A DNA stretch of 64,000 nt from Saezia sanguinis. GTDB taxonomy: Bacteria > Pseudomonadota > Gammaproteobacteria > Burkholderiales > Burkholderiaceae_C. Position numbers and translations under genes: made by a program. The notes under the pieces were generated by a model that saw nothing but the letters and a program-made list of their open reading frames with translations, ran no database searches and had not been told where the DNA came from. The stretch is from NCBI RefSeq assembly GCF_003991585.1, contig NZ_PQSP01000002.1, positions 514,420 to 578,419 of the forward strand. Reading direction: 5' to 3'. This document shows positions 47,177 through 55,920 of the stretch, piece after piece. The number at the start of each line of letters is the position of its first letter. Position 1 is the stretch's first letter.

Positions 47177-47554
47177 GTGAAAACTCATATCCACAGCAGC
47201 AAAGCGAAGAATTTCGGCTACAACGCCGGAAAAGTATGGTCGTGGGTTCAGCGTATAGAGAGTGCGGCTGTAAACTGGTTGAGTGCTAAAGGATTATCGT
47301 TAACAGTCGCAAAACTGCTGGTTTTTCTGGTCAACCTGACTATCATTGCTGCATTGTTTTATGTTGCATTCCGGCTGGTTATGGTTGCTGCATTCGTTTT
47401 CCTGTTCATTTTATTTGTGAAAAATGTGGATTTGGAAAATGTGAATGATAGGGAAGATTGCCCAACAGGGTTCACATGGCAAGATGGTCCCCAAGGCCAT
47501 GGACTGTACACAAGTTTTGGGGACCGGGTGGATGTAGATCCACATGACTCTTAA
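47177..47554 (+). CDS. DUF3742 family membrane protein
   Basis: A 125-residue protein with a GTG start, a basic N-terminus and two adjacent hydrophobic helices (VAKLLVFLVNLTIIAALFYV and the following VMVAAFVFLFILF). DUF3742 proteins are found between TraG and the relaxase in PFGI-1-like conjugative elements, on the strand opposite to the transfer operon, as here. Function unknown. The upstream gap holds CGTATAAAATACG at 47139, a small palindrome overlapping a plausible -10. Confidence 0.8.
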   Translation: MKTHIHSSKAKNFGYNAGKVWSWVQRIESAAVNWLSAKGLSLTVAKLLVFLVNLTIIAALFYVAFRLVMVAAFVFLFILFVKNVDLENVNDREDCPTGFTWQDGPQGHGLYTSFGDRVDVDPHDS

Positions 47555-47561
47555 TTTTCAA

Positions 47562-49073
47562 TTACTTTTTTGTTATTACACTTGATATTATTCCCCCACT
47601 TTTACTTCCTGATTGTTGAATACCAGTTGTTCCCGTCGTGAGTCCATGCAACATCATCCCCACTTTAGCGCCAACCCATCCCAATGATGTGATCCAGAAC
47701 ATTGGTAACACAATGAACATGGCTGCCATCACAAAATTGAGCATCATGTCCTGAAAATGATTGTTTAAACCTATCACTGGATTCCAGGTATGGTGTGGTG
47801 AATTTGAACCATAAAGCGCATCCAAAATAGTGGAGTCTATCCACCGGGCCAATTGGAACCAGAAGTCTACAAAGAAAAGGGCAAACTGGATAACTGAGAC
47901 TGTAACCAGATTCTTGAGGTCATATACGCCGACAACCAGTAGGATTGGAATGCAGATAACGAGTCCCATCTTGAGAAAAGAGAGAATAACCGGCAAAGCT
48001 TGGCGAACAGCATCCATACTTGGAAAATAGCTGATTGAACCCACCACTAAACCTGCCTCAGCAGTTAAGCGTGTCGCAGTATTAACCAGCGACATATCAA
48101 CCTGACCGCCATAATCGTTATAAATCAGAATATCATTGACCGTCTGTTTAGCCGGAGATGCAATTGCTCGGACAATTTCATCGTTGACCTCGTCCTGGCT
48201 GAGATAGCCAATCCATTTGCCAAACCTGTCCAGTAAATCCGGCGATACTTGCTGAACCAAGCGGGCACGCAGACCGATATTGGCATCCAGCCACCACTGA
48301 TAACACGTTGGATAACCCCCGCCATGCATCACCTGAGCTAGACCCGCATCACGGGTTGAGTCATACGGCCATGCAGCGCGTGCCGTTTTGGAGCGAAACG
48401 TATCATAAAAACCAGTGGTTTCTAAAAAATAGTGTGAGCCTATCCACGACACATCGTTCATCATGTTTTTATCCAGTTCAGGGCGGGACATAAAGAGCTT
48501 TGCCCTGGCTGGTCCATAGCAGTTATGCGTGAAATCAGCGACTTCTTGAGCCAATACAGGATCGGCAATCCGGGCATGGTTAATATCCATACGCATTTGT
48601 CTCAGATCCGTACCGCAGGGAATTGAAGCAACCGCCGCACTGGTCACAGCACGAGAGAGCGAATGCATAAAAAACCACCACACAGGCAGTTTGGCACTTT
48701 GATCATTGATTGTCGAAAACACATTGTCCCATTGCGTTTCCTGTGGTTTGGCAACCAGCGCCTGACACTGTTGGGAGCGTGATTCATCATATTTAATGGT
48801 TGTTAAATCCACATCAATAAATGGGATTCCTGCGAACATAATTACGACAATGGCAACATAGAGGCGGTTTTCAATACGAACGGCTGACAGTGCGCCCTTG
48901 TTTCCCTCATCAGCGCCTTCGTTTCTGGCTTTAAGCCACTCTTGTAGAACGATAGTCAGAAATGGGATGGCAAATACGCCACTGGCGACTAAAACATTCC
49001 AGATCCCATTGCTGATAATCCATGAGGCCAAGGTCAGATAATATTCAAGGTAATCTGCTGTGTACAAAGTCAT
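47562..49073 (-). CDS. TraG-N domain conjugal transfer membrane protein
   Basis: A 503-residue inner-membrane protein with about five helices at both ends and a large periplasmic middle, matching the N-terminal TraG family (mating-pair stabilisation) of GI-type T4SS. The start at MTLYTADYLEYYLTLA has GGAGA eight bases upstream. It is the distal end of the minus-strand transfer operon. Confidence 0.88.
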   Translation of the reverse strand: MTLYTADYLEYYLTLASWIISNGIWNVLVASGVFAIPFLTIVLQEWLKARNEGADEGNKGALSAVRIENRLYVAIVVIMFAGIPFIDVDLTTIKYDESRSQQCQALVAKPQETQWDNVFSTINDQSAKLPVWWFFMHSLSRAVTSAAVASIPCGTDLRQMRMDINHARIADPVLAQEVADFTHNCYGPARAKLFMSRPELDKNMMNDVSWIGSHYFLETTGFYDTFRSKTARAAWPYDSTRDAGLAQVMHGGGYPTCYQWWLDANIGLRARLVQQVSPDLLDRFGKWIGYLSQDEVNDEIVRAIASPAKQTVNDILIYNDYGGQVDMSLVNTATRLTAEAGLVVGSISYFPSMDAVRQALPVILSFLKMGLVICIPILLVVGVYDLKNLVTVSVIQFALFFVDFWFQLARWIDSTILDALYGSNSPHHTWNPVIGLNNHFQDMMLNFVMAAMFIVLPMFWITSLGWVGAKVGMMLHGLTTGTTGIQQSGSKSGGIISSVITKK

Positions 49074-49086
49074 ATTGTGTTCTCCA

Positions 49087-49419
49087 CTATGCCAGCCAGT
49101 TAGTAATTTCAAGCAGCACAATGGCGGCAACGGCGCATATTTCTACCCGCAATAGCCGCTTAACCTGTTCCGGCTCTCTTTGCAGTAGCCGACAGTGCAT
49201 CCATAGCCAGCCGCAGGCCGTCAAGGTGTATAGCAGAATGCGCCATAACAGAAATATGCCTGTGTTATTATTGAGCCAGGATTGCCAGTTCTGGACTCCA
49301 CCAAACAGATGAACACCCAGAACATTGGCACTAACCGCAAGGGTTAATGCTCCAACAATCCAGAGCAATACCCAGCCGATTTTTTTATTCAATAACCATC
49401 TCAACTTTAAAAACTGCAT
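49087..49419 (-). CDS. Small three-helix membrane protein of the T4SS operon
   Basis: A 110-residue protein with three hydrophobic segments (IGWVLLWIVGALTLAVSANV, IFLLWRILLYTLTACGWLWM, ICAVAAIVLLEITNWLA). A gene of this size and topology commonly lies between the TIGR03755 and traG genes in this element class. Its ATG shares bases with the upstream stop (TAATG), showing coupled translation. Function unknown. Confidence 0.75.
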   Translation of the reverse strand: MQFLKLRWLLNKKIGWVLLWIVGALTLAVSANVLGVHLFGGVQNWQSWLNNNTGIFLLWRILLYTLTACGWLWMHCRLLQREPEQVKRLLRVEICAVAAIVLLEITNWLA

Positions 49420-50816
49420 TATTCATCTCCTGATATGGGTTTTGAAATCGTGTCAAAACGATTTTTGTCGGGATCGGCGGTATAAATACCTCGTGAAGAT
49501 TCTGCACGTATACGGCTGCGCTCAATGATTGATGCCGCAGAGTTTCGGGCCAGAAGCTGACGCATTTCCAGTTCAGTTTTGAGGTTTGCAATTTCTTGAT
49601 ACAAAACGCCGATTTCTCTGGCAATAGCATTTTGGGCCAATTCATTGGCGGCAATATTGGCTTCTTTGCTGCCTGCAAGCAGAGTTCGTTGCAACAGGAG
49701 GGCTTTTTCGAGTACGCTGCTTAATGCCACTTCGGACGCTAGACGTTTAGCCAGCAAATCCAAATCCGGTTCTTCTCGCAGCGCTTCAATAACACCACGG
49801 GTAATTGGAATTGAGTTGCTGCTGGCTGCTTCCAGGTTTTCAAAGGTAGTCAGGCTTTCCCCACTGATCAGTGCAGACAGCGCTTCAAGTTTGACTTCAT
49901 ATTCCTCTTGAATAATCGGAGTAAGCCCTACACCGGCAATTGTTTGCGTCTTGACGCAATCTTCACAGGTACGTTGTTCCTGTTCACCCAGCACGCGAAC
50001 TGCAAACTGAGCTGCTTCTTCGGGAGAGCTCCAGGTCTGGCAGATGAGGTTGCCGTTACAATCCTGCGCATTGATAGCCGATGAACTGGCGACGCTGCGA
50101 CTATTGAGCAGGTTATATCCAGCCTGAGTGACTCCGCTGACCACTCGAATAGGTTGCTGACCTGAGCCGCCTGCATTACCACCACCTACCCAGGGTATGC
50201 CATTGTTTCCCCGATTGGCTTCGGCTTGCTCGATGGCGGCCACTGCGTCCTGAGAACTTATGGCGCTTTTAAGCGCCATGCCTTCGGCGAGCTGGTCCCA
50301 ACTTGCCTGTCCTCCGGCAATGTCGGCCATTTTGCCTGCAATGGCACGACAAGTCAGTTTAGAGCGGTCATAATCGATTCTGGCTTGCAGGATGCCGTTT
50401 GTCAGCAGGTTGTAGAGTGCCGGGTTTGCTCGTTGGATAATCAGTGCCGGTAATGAGGCAACTGCGCTGGTGGCGTTTTGAATCACGTTGCTCATAATCT
50501 GCTGAAACCCATTGGTAACACCATTAAGCTGGTTTTTAATGGTAGTGTTGATGCTCATATCGCCACAGATTAAATTGCTGTTCCATCCGGCACCAACGGC
50601 AATGCTCTGCATATTTCCAGAACGGCTCATGGCAACAGCGCGACCCCCGCCGATGTTGTAGAGCACATAATCGTCAATGACAGCGCCTCCGGCGTTAAAA
50701 CCATCCTGATTGATCTCGATAGATGTCTGGTTGTTGTGAGCAAAAGAGTGACTACTCCAGAGCAAAGCCACAGAAAGCAGAGTTATCTTTAAATTCTTTT
50801 TCATCATGTTTTTCAT
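49419..50816 (-). CDS. T4SS protein, TIGR03755 family (TraH-like)
   Basis: A 465-residue exported protein: signal peptide ending SFA-HNN, a conserved Gly-rich N-terminal region (YNIGGGRAVAMSRSGN), Cys pairs (CNGNLIC, CEDCVK) and a long coiled-coil C-terminus. It matches the PFL_4711-type integrating-element proteins. Start and upstream stop overlap as ATGA. Likely part of the periplasmic/outer-membrane pilus assembly complex. Confidence 0.88.
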   Translation of the reverse strand: MKNMMKKNLKITLLSVALLWSSHSFAHNNQTSIEINQDGFNAGGAVIDDYVLYNIGGGRAVAMSRSGNMQSIAVGAGWNSNLICGDMSINTTIKNQLNGVTNGFQQIMSNVIQNATSAVASLPALIIQRANPALYNLLTNGILQARIDYDRSKLTCRAIAGKMADIAGGQASWDQLAEGMALKSAISSQDAVAAIEQAEANRGNNGIPWVGGGNAGGSGQQPIRVVSGVTQAGYNLLNSRSVASSSAINAQDCNGNLICQTWSSPEEAAQFAVRVLGEQEQRTCEDCVKTQTIAGVGLTPIIQEEYEVKLEALSALISGESLTTFENLEAASSNSIPITRGVIEALREEPDLDLLAKRLASEVALSSVLEKALLLQRTLLAGSKEANIAANELAQNAIAREIGVLYQEIANLKTELEMRQLLARNSAASIIERSRIRAESSRGIYTADPDKNRFDTISKPISGDE

Positions 50817-51769
50817 CGTGAATTGCTCCCTTGGTTTGGGTTATTGAAATCGATACTGAACAAGAAAATTTGCCCTTTGCGCTGACAACAGCTATAAGGT
50901 CGCCACAGCGCAAAGGCGTAGCCGCCGTCGGTAGCCTGTGTTTCTGAGCTGCTATGTGGGAATATCTGACAGGTTCTTGATGGGGTAGGGGCTAAATCCT
51001 GCCATTTACCTGTAGAGGCATCGCCTTCAATCAGGTCTCCGGCAGGCCAGTAGCCATCTTTTTGATCTGCCAATAACGGTAAATACACATGCGGTTGCCA
51101 GGTGCGGGTGACGATATCCCCGGCACGTTGGGCGATAACTGCGGCGGTTTTATAGTCGTCTGACTGATGCAGAAATCCGCCACGCGGGTACAGGTTGCCC
51201 CAATGGTTGGCCAGATTGCCAACTTCACGCATCCCCGGTATTAATGCTTCGGGGTAAACCATCTCAGGGATATTTTGCCGCCATGCAAGAAAATCCAGCG
51301 TACCTATCAGGTAGGGCATAAACGGTGTTCCGGCGCCCTCGCAACTGTAGCTATCTGCCATTGCATTAAAAACAGCAATGCCGGGATGTCCGATAACATC
51401 TGCGTCTTTAAAACGGGAGAGGTTGTTCTCGTCTTCATGGTTGGTTGTTGCATCGCCACCGCCTGTGGCCTGTGAATGCGTTACGTTCATGAAAGAGACT
51501 TCTGACCACGGATTGTCGCCAGTGTTACTATAGGCAGAAACAACTGCATCGGGAATGTAATGTCGAACTTTAACGGACGTTTGAACCTTGCAGCCAAACA
51601 TCGTACACATCAGCCAGTAACACATACCAACAACCTGATAGTCAACACAATCCTCAGATGCAATGGATGAGGTAATAGTTGCTGTATCCAGTGCTTTAGC
51701 AGGTTGTATCAGTACGCTGGTAGTTAAAAAAGCAATAACGAAGTGACGGAAACGCAGAAGTAATCTCAT
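50813..51769 (-). CDS. T4SS protein, TIGR03756 family (TraU-like)
   Basis: A 318-residue periplasmic protein with a signal peptide (FVIAFLTTSVLIQPAKA) and many cysteines (CVDYQVVGMCYWLMCTMFGC), the hallmark of TraU-like pilus assembly proteins stabilised by disulfides. The start MRLLLRFRHF overlaps the upstream stop as ATGA; an earlier frame start inside the previous gene is rejected. Confidence 0.88.
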   Translation of the reverse strand: MRLLLRFRHFVIAFLTTSVLIQPAKALDTATITSSIASEDCVDYQVVGMCYWLMCTMFGCKVQTSVKVRHYIPDAVVSAYSNTGDNPWSEVSFMNVTHSQATGGGDATTNHEDENNLSRFKDADVIGHPGIAVFNAMADSYSCEGAGTPFMPYLIGTLDFLAWRQNIPEMVYPEALIPGMREVGNLANHWGNLYPRGGFLHQSDDYKTAAVIAQRAGDIVTRTWQPHVYLPLLADQKDGYWPAGDLIEGDASTGKWQDLAPTPSRTCQIFPHSSSETQATDGGYAFALWRPYSCCQRKGQIFLFSIDFNNPNQGSNSR

Positions 51770-52173
51770 TGATCGGCCTCCTGGTATTGGCGAATATCGT
51801 CTAATGCTTGCCAAATATTGGGCTGGCCGTAAATCACATAACGCTGTGCGACCACCACGGCAGGAATTTGAACAACACCTAAGGCGTAAGCATTTGCAAT
51901 ATTCTGATAGGCTTGAGTAAGAGTTTTTTGGAACTCTTGATCAGTTAAGCGTTGTTTGGCGATAACAACAGCTTTAGCTGTATCCGCAGGCAAGCCCTCT
52001 GAAATTCGCTCTTCCAGGTTTTGGGCTTCATCCAGATGGATGACTTTGGCGTTGGGTGGAACGTTATATACAATGTGCTGTTCATCGGTAATGACAAGAA
52101 TGTCCAGAGCATATGCAACGCTGCTCGTCGTGAATATAAATGTGAGTAAGAGTGACTTGGTTAAATTCATCAT
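51766..52173 (-). CDS. T4SS protein, TIGR03757 family
   Basis: A 135-residue exported protein with signal peptide ending AYA-LD and a thioredoxin-like C-terminal segment (VVQIPAVVVAQRYVIYGQPN) as seen in the TIGR03757 (PFL_4709-type) and TrbC/TraW-like group. It is the first gene of the distal transfer block, after a 460-base cargo spot. The start is at one of two adjacent ATGs. Confidence 0.83.
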   Translation of the reverse strand: MMNLTKSLLLTFIFTTSSVAYALDILVITDEQHIVYNVPPNAKVIHLDEAQNLEERISEGLPADTAKAVVIAKQRLTDQEFQKTLTQAYQNIANAYALGVVQIPAVVVAQRYVIYGQPNIWQALDDIRQYQEADQ

Positions 52174-52238
52174 GCAGTTCCGGTTCAATAAATAATGATG
52201 AATGTATTAAGCACGCATTGACGCTCTCAAGTCAGAGT

Positions 52239-52331
52239 AAATGCGAAATTGATCATGACGATTTCAAAAAACAAAAAACGCCCTATTACAGTGCATTTGG
52301 ATAATTAGTCGGCCTTGAATAATTCACTCAA
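52239..52331 (-). repeat. Duplicated cargo-site boundary, copy 1
   Basis: Contains two blocks also present, in the same order, at 60259 to 60391: AAATGCGAAATT with GATTTC ten bases on, and a 27-base block at 52305 to 52331. On the minus strand the latter encodes LSELFKAD followed by a stop, preceded by 33 more open codons (SRDCSIERTFAASHDSYDP region) without a start: the 3' end of a lost gene. Confidence 0.65.
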
Positions 52332-52633
52332 TGGATCATAACTATCATGCGAGGCAGCAAAAGTCCGTTCAATTGAGCAATCACGGCTTGCATACACTGT
52401 TTTGACACATAGAGTAAGATTTTTTTAAAAGAATTATTTATTTAAGAAGAGAGTCAGGCCCTGGAAGGCAATCTCCCCCGGGGAATGATTAAGAAAAAAA
52501 GACACGCGCCAAATAATGACTGTCCGCAGATGAATGCTGGGGCGGACGGGTGAACCACATAGCAAATCACTATGTATAGCCTTGGAGGTTCCGGCTGTCT
52601 GGCTTATATGCTGACTTCTGTCAGCTTATAAAT
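52332..52633. other. Intergenic stretch with several hairpins
   Basis: Between the VirB4-like ATPase and the cargo boundary. Apart from the gene remnant at its left end it has no credible coding frame, but it holds three clear stems: GTCCGC/GCGGAC (52522 to 52547), ACATAG/CTATGT (52557 to 52575) and GCTGAC/GTCAGC with a four-base loop (52610 to 52625). The last is eight bases from the ATPase stop. A structured RNA or terminator array is possible. Confidence 0.4.
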
Positions 52634-55486
52634 TCATAGATTGTTGATTACAAGCGGCTCAATACCGCGCTTGCGGTCAATATTTTCAGCCATTTTGACC
52701 GCTGCATTGAACTCATCAATGCCAAACTCCTGCATCAGCCTATAGCGTTCATTTTTTTCCTCTGGCTCAGTCATTGCCAGTGCCAGATAGAGACTTGGTG
52801 TGACCACCCGGAAGAGGGCTTCCATTGATTTTGACAAAACGACACCTTCAGTATATTTACCCGCCTCTTTACGAGCAGAAAGCATCAGTGCCTTCTGAGC
52901 CGGATTTAATTCTCTGAATTGTGCGATTTTTTCAACCTCATCCGGTGGCATGGACAGGCATAGCCACCATTCGATCATACTCAACATGGGTTGTGCAGCT
53001 TTGGGCAAGTCGTCCAGATTCTGCGTTGCCAGCCAGTACCATGCGTTCAATTTCCGCCACATCTTGGTAATTTTGACGATATACGGCGAGAGCAAAGGAT
53101 TTTTGGTAATAATGTGCCCCTCGTCGGTAAAATTGATAATCGGGATACCTAAATACTGGTCGCGTTCAGCAATGTTATTGACTGTGTTCATCAGAGAAAT
53201 GTAGGCAATAGATAACTGGGCGTTATAACCTTCTCTGGCAAATGTGGCCAGATCGACAATCGTGATATCAGCTTCCGGCCATGGGGTGCCCGGACGATTG
53301 AACATCTCACCATCAACACCTTGACAAAACAGATCGATGGCTTCACTCATTTCCAGCAGACGCACCCGGCGGGTTTCCGGTAACTGTGCATCATTGGCTT
53401 TGGTGCGCAGTGCATTGCGTACATCCTCTGTCAGCACTTCCCGATGCTCTGTCATACAGAGTCTGGCAGCATTAATGATGCATTGTCGAATCAGACTGCG
53501 GTCAGCTCGCGTCATTCGAGCCTCTTCGCGTTCTTCACCGCCGGTAATCATCAATCTGGCCGTAATTTCCAACTCACCCAGTATGTCGCGCTGCTCATCG
53601 TGCTGTTCATCGCTGTCTTCGGCTGCATCGATATCCAGTGTGCTGATAGTTTCTGGTTTTTCGACCAGACGTTTCGCATCAGAGAATGGCGCTAAACTGA
53701 CGCCGGAGCCTGGAGCAAGTTTTACTTTATGCACGCTCATGCCCAGCCGTTTAGCAAAATCACCAAACAGGCCGAATGAGTTACCGGCCTCTACTATAAA
53801 CATGCGGGGCCTGTATATGGCAGCCACTTGGTTGAGAATATTGTTCATCGTCGCGGACTTGCCCGAACCGGTTGGCCCGAAAATGAACATGTGGGCATTC
53901 ATTTGCCTATCCAGCCGATTGAGCGGGTCAAACGTGACAGGTCCTCCTCCCCGGTTAAACAGCGTAATTCCCGGATGCCCCGTTCCCTGAGAGCGCCCCC
54001 ATATAGGTGCTAGGTTGGCAATATGTTGGGCGAACATCAGTTGGGTGTACCAACTGTGGGAATCTTTATCAGGGTCATACACACACGGCAGCCAGCGCAG
54101 ATAACTGTTCAGGGGCGCAACTTCGTCTTCTTCCCGAACGGGTTGCAACCCGGCACCCAGCAGGACGTTTGCCAGTTGTAAATCGCGTTGATTGAGCTCT
54201 TCAGTATCTTTACCCTGGATATAAAAACACATGGAGGCCCGGTAAAGTTTGTGGGCACTGCCAATAATGGCGCGTGCTTCTTGAACATCTTGCCGGGTCT
54301 GCTCTGATGCGAGGGTGTCGCCAACAGATTTTTTAGCCAAGTAGTTAAGATGTGATTCTAATGTGTCTTGTGGTGTGATGATCATTGTCATGCACATTAT
54401 CGTGTCTTCGGGCATCTGGTCGAAGACCGCGTTAATAGCGTCTCCGCCTTTGTTTGTTTCACCGGTTAAATGGCCTATCGTGGGGGGAGTGCGCAGGCGA
54501 TCTGTTATGACGACACGATGCGGTTTTTCATCAAAATACCAAAGACCGTTTTGTGCATCAGAATAAGGTTGGTTAAAGAAAAGTCGTTGAGAAAAATCAG
54601 TACCGCTGGCAAGTTCAACTTCTCCTTCTTCGGATTCTTGAGGATAGCTCGTGAGGCGGTAAAACCGCTCCCGATCAGATGGGCCATCACCCAGTATAGT
54701 CGGATGGGGGTTGAACCAGCGCAGCAGCCAGTCATGGATCTGTGCGGCCCCCAGTCTAACGGCGCTAATCCCGCCATTAACAAGTCCACCGCAAAGCCGG
54801 TCACAGACAACTTTTAATCCTTGCTCAGGCGACATATCGCGCCGGGCAGAGTTTTGCGCCACACGGCGATAAATCACCATGCGGACACGACGCGTTTTAC
54901 CGCGCCAGGGCAGGCGCGATACTGCATTATCGTGAAACAAGCCGCCTGGTTTGGAAATTGACCTCAGATGATGTTCAAAAAAACGCAGATAAAACTCGGT
55001 AAAAGCGCTGCCTGCGGCACGTTTATGGACATAATGGCGCAGAGTGAAAAAATAATTGTCCCAATTAGTCTCATCTTGCGCGTAAAGCTGCACAATCCAA
55101 GGCTGTTCCTCGTGCTCGTCCAGACTGTCCTGCATCGCGTTTTCAATAGCGTCACGCGCTTTTTGTAACCAGGAATTTTCTCGGCCTTCGGTGCCAATAG
55201 GAAGTAATTCAAAAAACGCTGCGACGGATTTACCGTCATCAAGCAGCATGGCTTGGCTGTCGGGGATAAATTCCGCCCAGGGCAACAGATCGGCGAAAGA
55301 GGGACTTGTATGATAAAGCGCCTGTTCATCGGCAACCGTTGCCGGTTTATGGCGTTTCAAACATTTCCCCGGCTGGCTGATACCGTTTTGTGCCAGTGTC
55401 TGGAGATGACTTTGCCAGACATCAGTTTGCATCTGCTCTAACGGCTTTTGGGTTTTGCGGGTAAATAAACGTTCAAACAGTTTCAT
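52634..55486 (-). CDS. VirB4/TraC-like conjugative transfer ATPase (TIGR03744)
   Basis: A 950-residue cytoplasmic ATPase powering pilus biogenesis and DNA transfer. It has Walker A FGPTGSGKSATMNNIL near residue 540, Walker B IINFTDEGHII and the conserved WLATQNLDDLPKAAQPML region. This is the PFL_4706 family specific to GI-type integrating elements. Its first codon overlaps the end of the upstream lipoprotein gene. Confidence 0.93.
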   Translation of the reverse strand: MKLFERLFTRKTQKPLEQMQTDVWQSHLQTLAQNGISQPGKCLKRHKPATVADEQALYHTSPSFADLLPWAEFIPDSQAMLLDDGKSVAAFFELLPIGTEGRENSWLQKARDAIENAMQDSLDEHEEQPWIVQLYAQDETNWDNYFFTLRHYVHKRAAGSAFTEFYLRFFEHHLRSISKPGGLFHDNAVSRLPWRGKTRRVRMVIYRRVAQNSARRDMSPEQGLKVVCDRLCGGLVNGGISAVRLGAAQIHDWLLRWFNPHPTILGDGPSDRERFYRLTSYPQESEEGEVELASGTDFSQRLFFNQPYSDAQNGLWYFDEKPHRVVITDRLRTPPTIGHLTGETNKGGDAINAVFDQMPEDTIMCMTMIITPQDTLESHLNYLAKKSVGDTLASEQTRQDVQEARAIIGSAHKLYRASMCFYIQGKDTEELNQRDLQLANVLLGAGLQPVREEDEVAPLNSYLRWLPCVYDPDKDSHSWYTQLMFAQHIANLAPIWGRSQGTGHPGITLFNRGGGPVTFDPLNRLDRQMNAHMFIFGPTGSGKSATMNNILNQVAAIYRPRMFIVEAGNSFGLFGDFAKRLGMSVHKVKLAPGSGVSLAPFSDAKRLVEKPETISTLDIDAAEDSDEQHDEQRDILGELEITARLMITGGEEREEARMTRADRSLIRQCIINAARLCMTEHREVLTEDVRNALRTKANDAQLPETRRVRLLEMSEAIDLFCQGVDGEMFNRPGTPWPEADITIVDLATFAREGYNAQLSIAYISLMNTVNNIAERDQYLGIPIINFTDEGHIITKNPLLSPYIVKITKMWRKLNAWYWLATQNLDDLPKAAQPMLSMIEWWLCLSMPPDEVEKIAQFRELNPAQKALMLSARKEAGKYTEGVVLSKSMEALFRVVTPSLYLALAMTEPEEKNERYRLMQEFGIDEFNAAVKMAENIDRKRGIEPLVINNL

Positions 55487-55920
55487 CAGTATGGCTCCAA
55501 CCGTTCGCCGGGCATGGCATATTGCACTCTTTGGTATAGAGGGAAAATGGTGCTGTAGCCGGGCACCGGCACCGGATCACTGCCTGCCAGATGCGGAAAA
55601 ATGTACATTACCAGATCCGGGTTTGGCAGACGCTGGAACTGGTTGCTAATTTCGTTTTGCGCGTTTCGGGTGTAGCTGGCCTGTTCGATGCTGTGCTGTT
55701 GAATATCATGATCAGTCAGCGGACGGCGTAGCGACTGCCGTGCATCCAGCAGTTGCCGAGATGACTGGCTGCCGCTGTGACTATCTGCTGTGCCGACATT
55801 CCAGATATCCAACATGGTCTGGTCGCCATGTGTGAGCAGCCGTTCTTTATTGGTTGAACAGCCTGCCGTAATGAATACAGCCAGCGCCAACCAGGAGAGT
55901 TTAATCAAGGTCGTTTTCAT
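55486..55920 (-). CDS. T4SS lipoprotein, TIGR03751 family
   Basis: A 144-residue lipoprotein: signal peptide with lipobox ITAGC, then a soluble domain ending VPGYSTIFPLYQRVQYAMPG, characteristic of the TIGR03751 family. It is likely the VirB7/TraV-like outer-membrane component. The ATG has AGGA upstream and lies inside the end of the TIGR03752 gene, which overlaps it by 20 bases. Confidence 0.87.
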   Translation of the reverse strand: MKTTLIKLSWLALAVFITAGCSTNKERLLTHGDQTMLDIWNVGTADSHSGSQSSRQLLDARQSLRRPLTDHDIQQHSIEQASYTRNAQNEISNQFQRLPNPDLVMYIFPHLAGSDPVPVPGYSTIFPLYQRVQYAMPGERLEPY

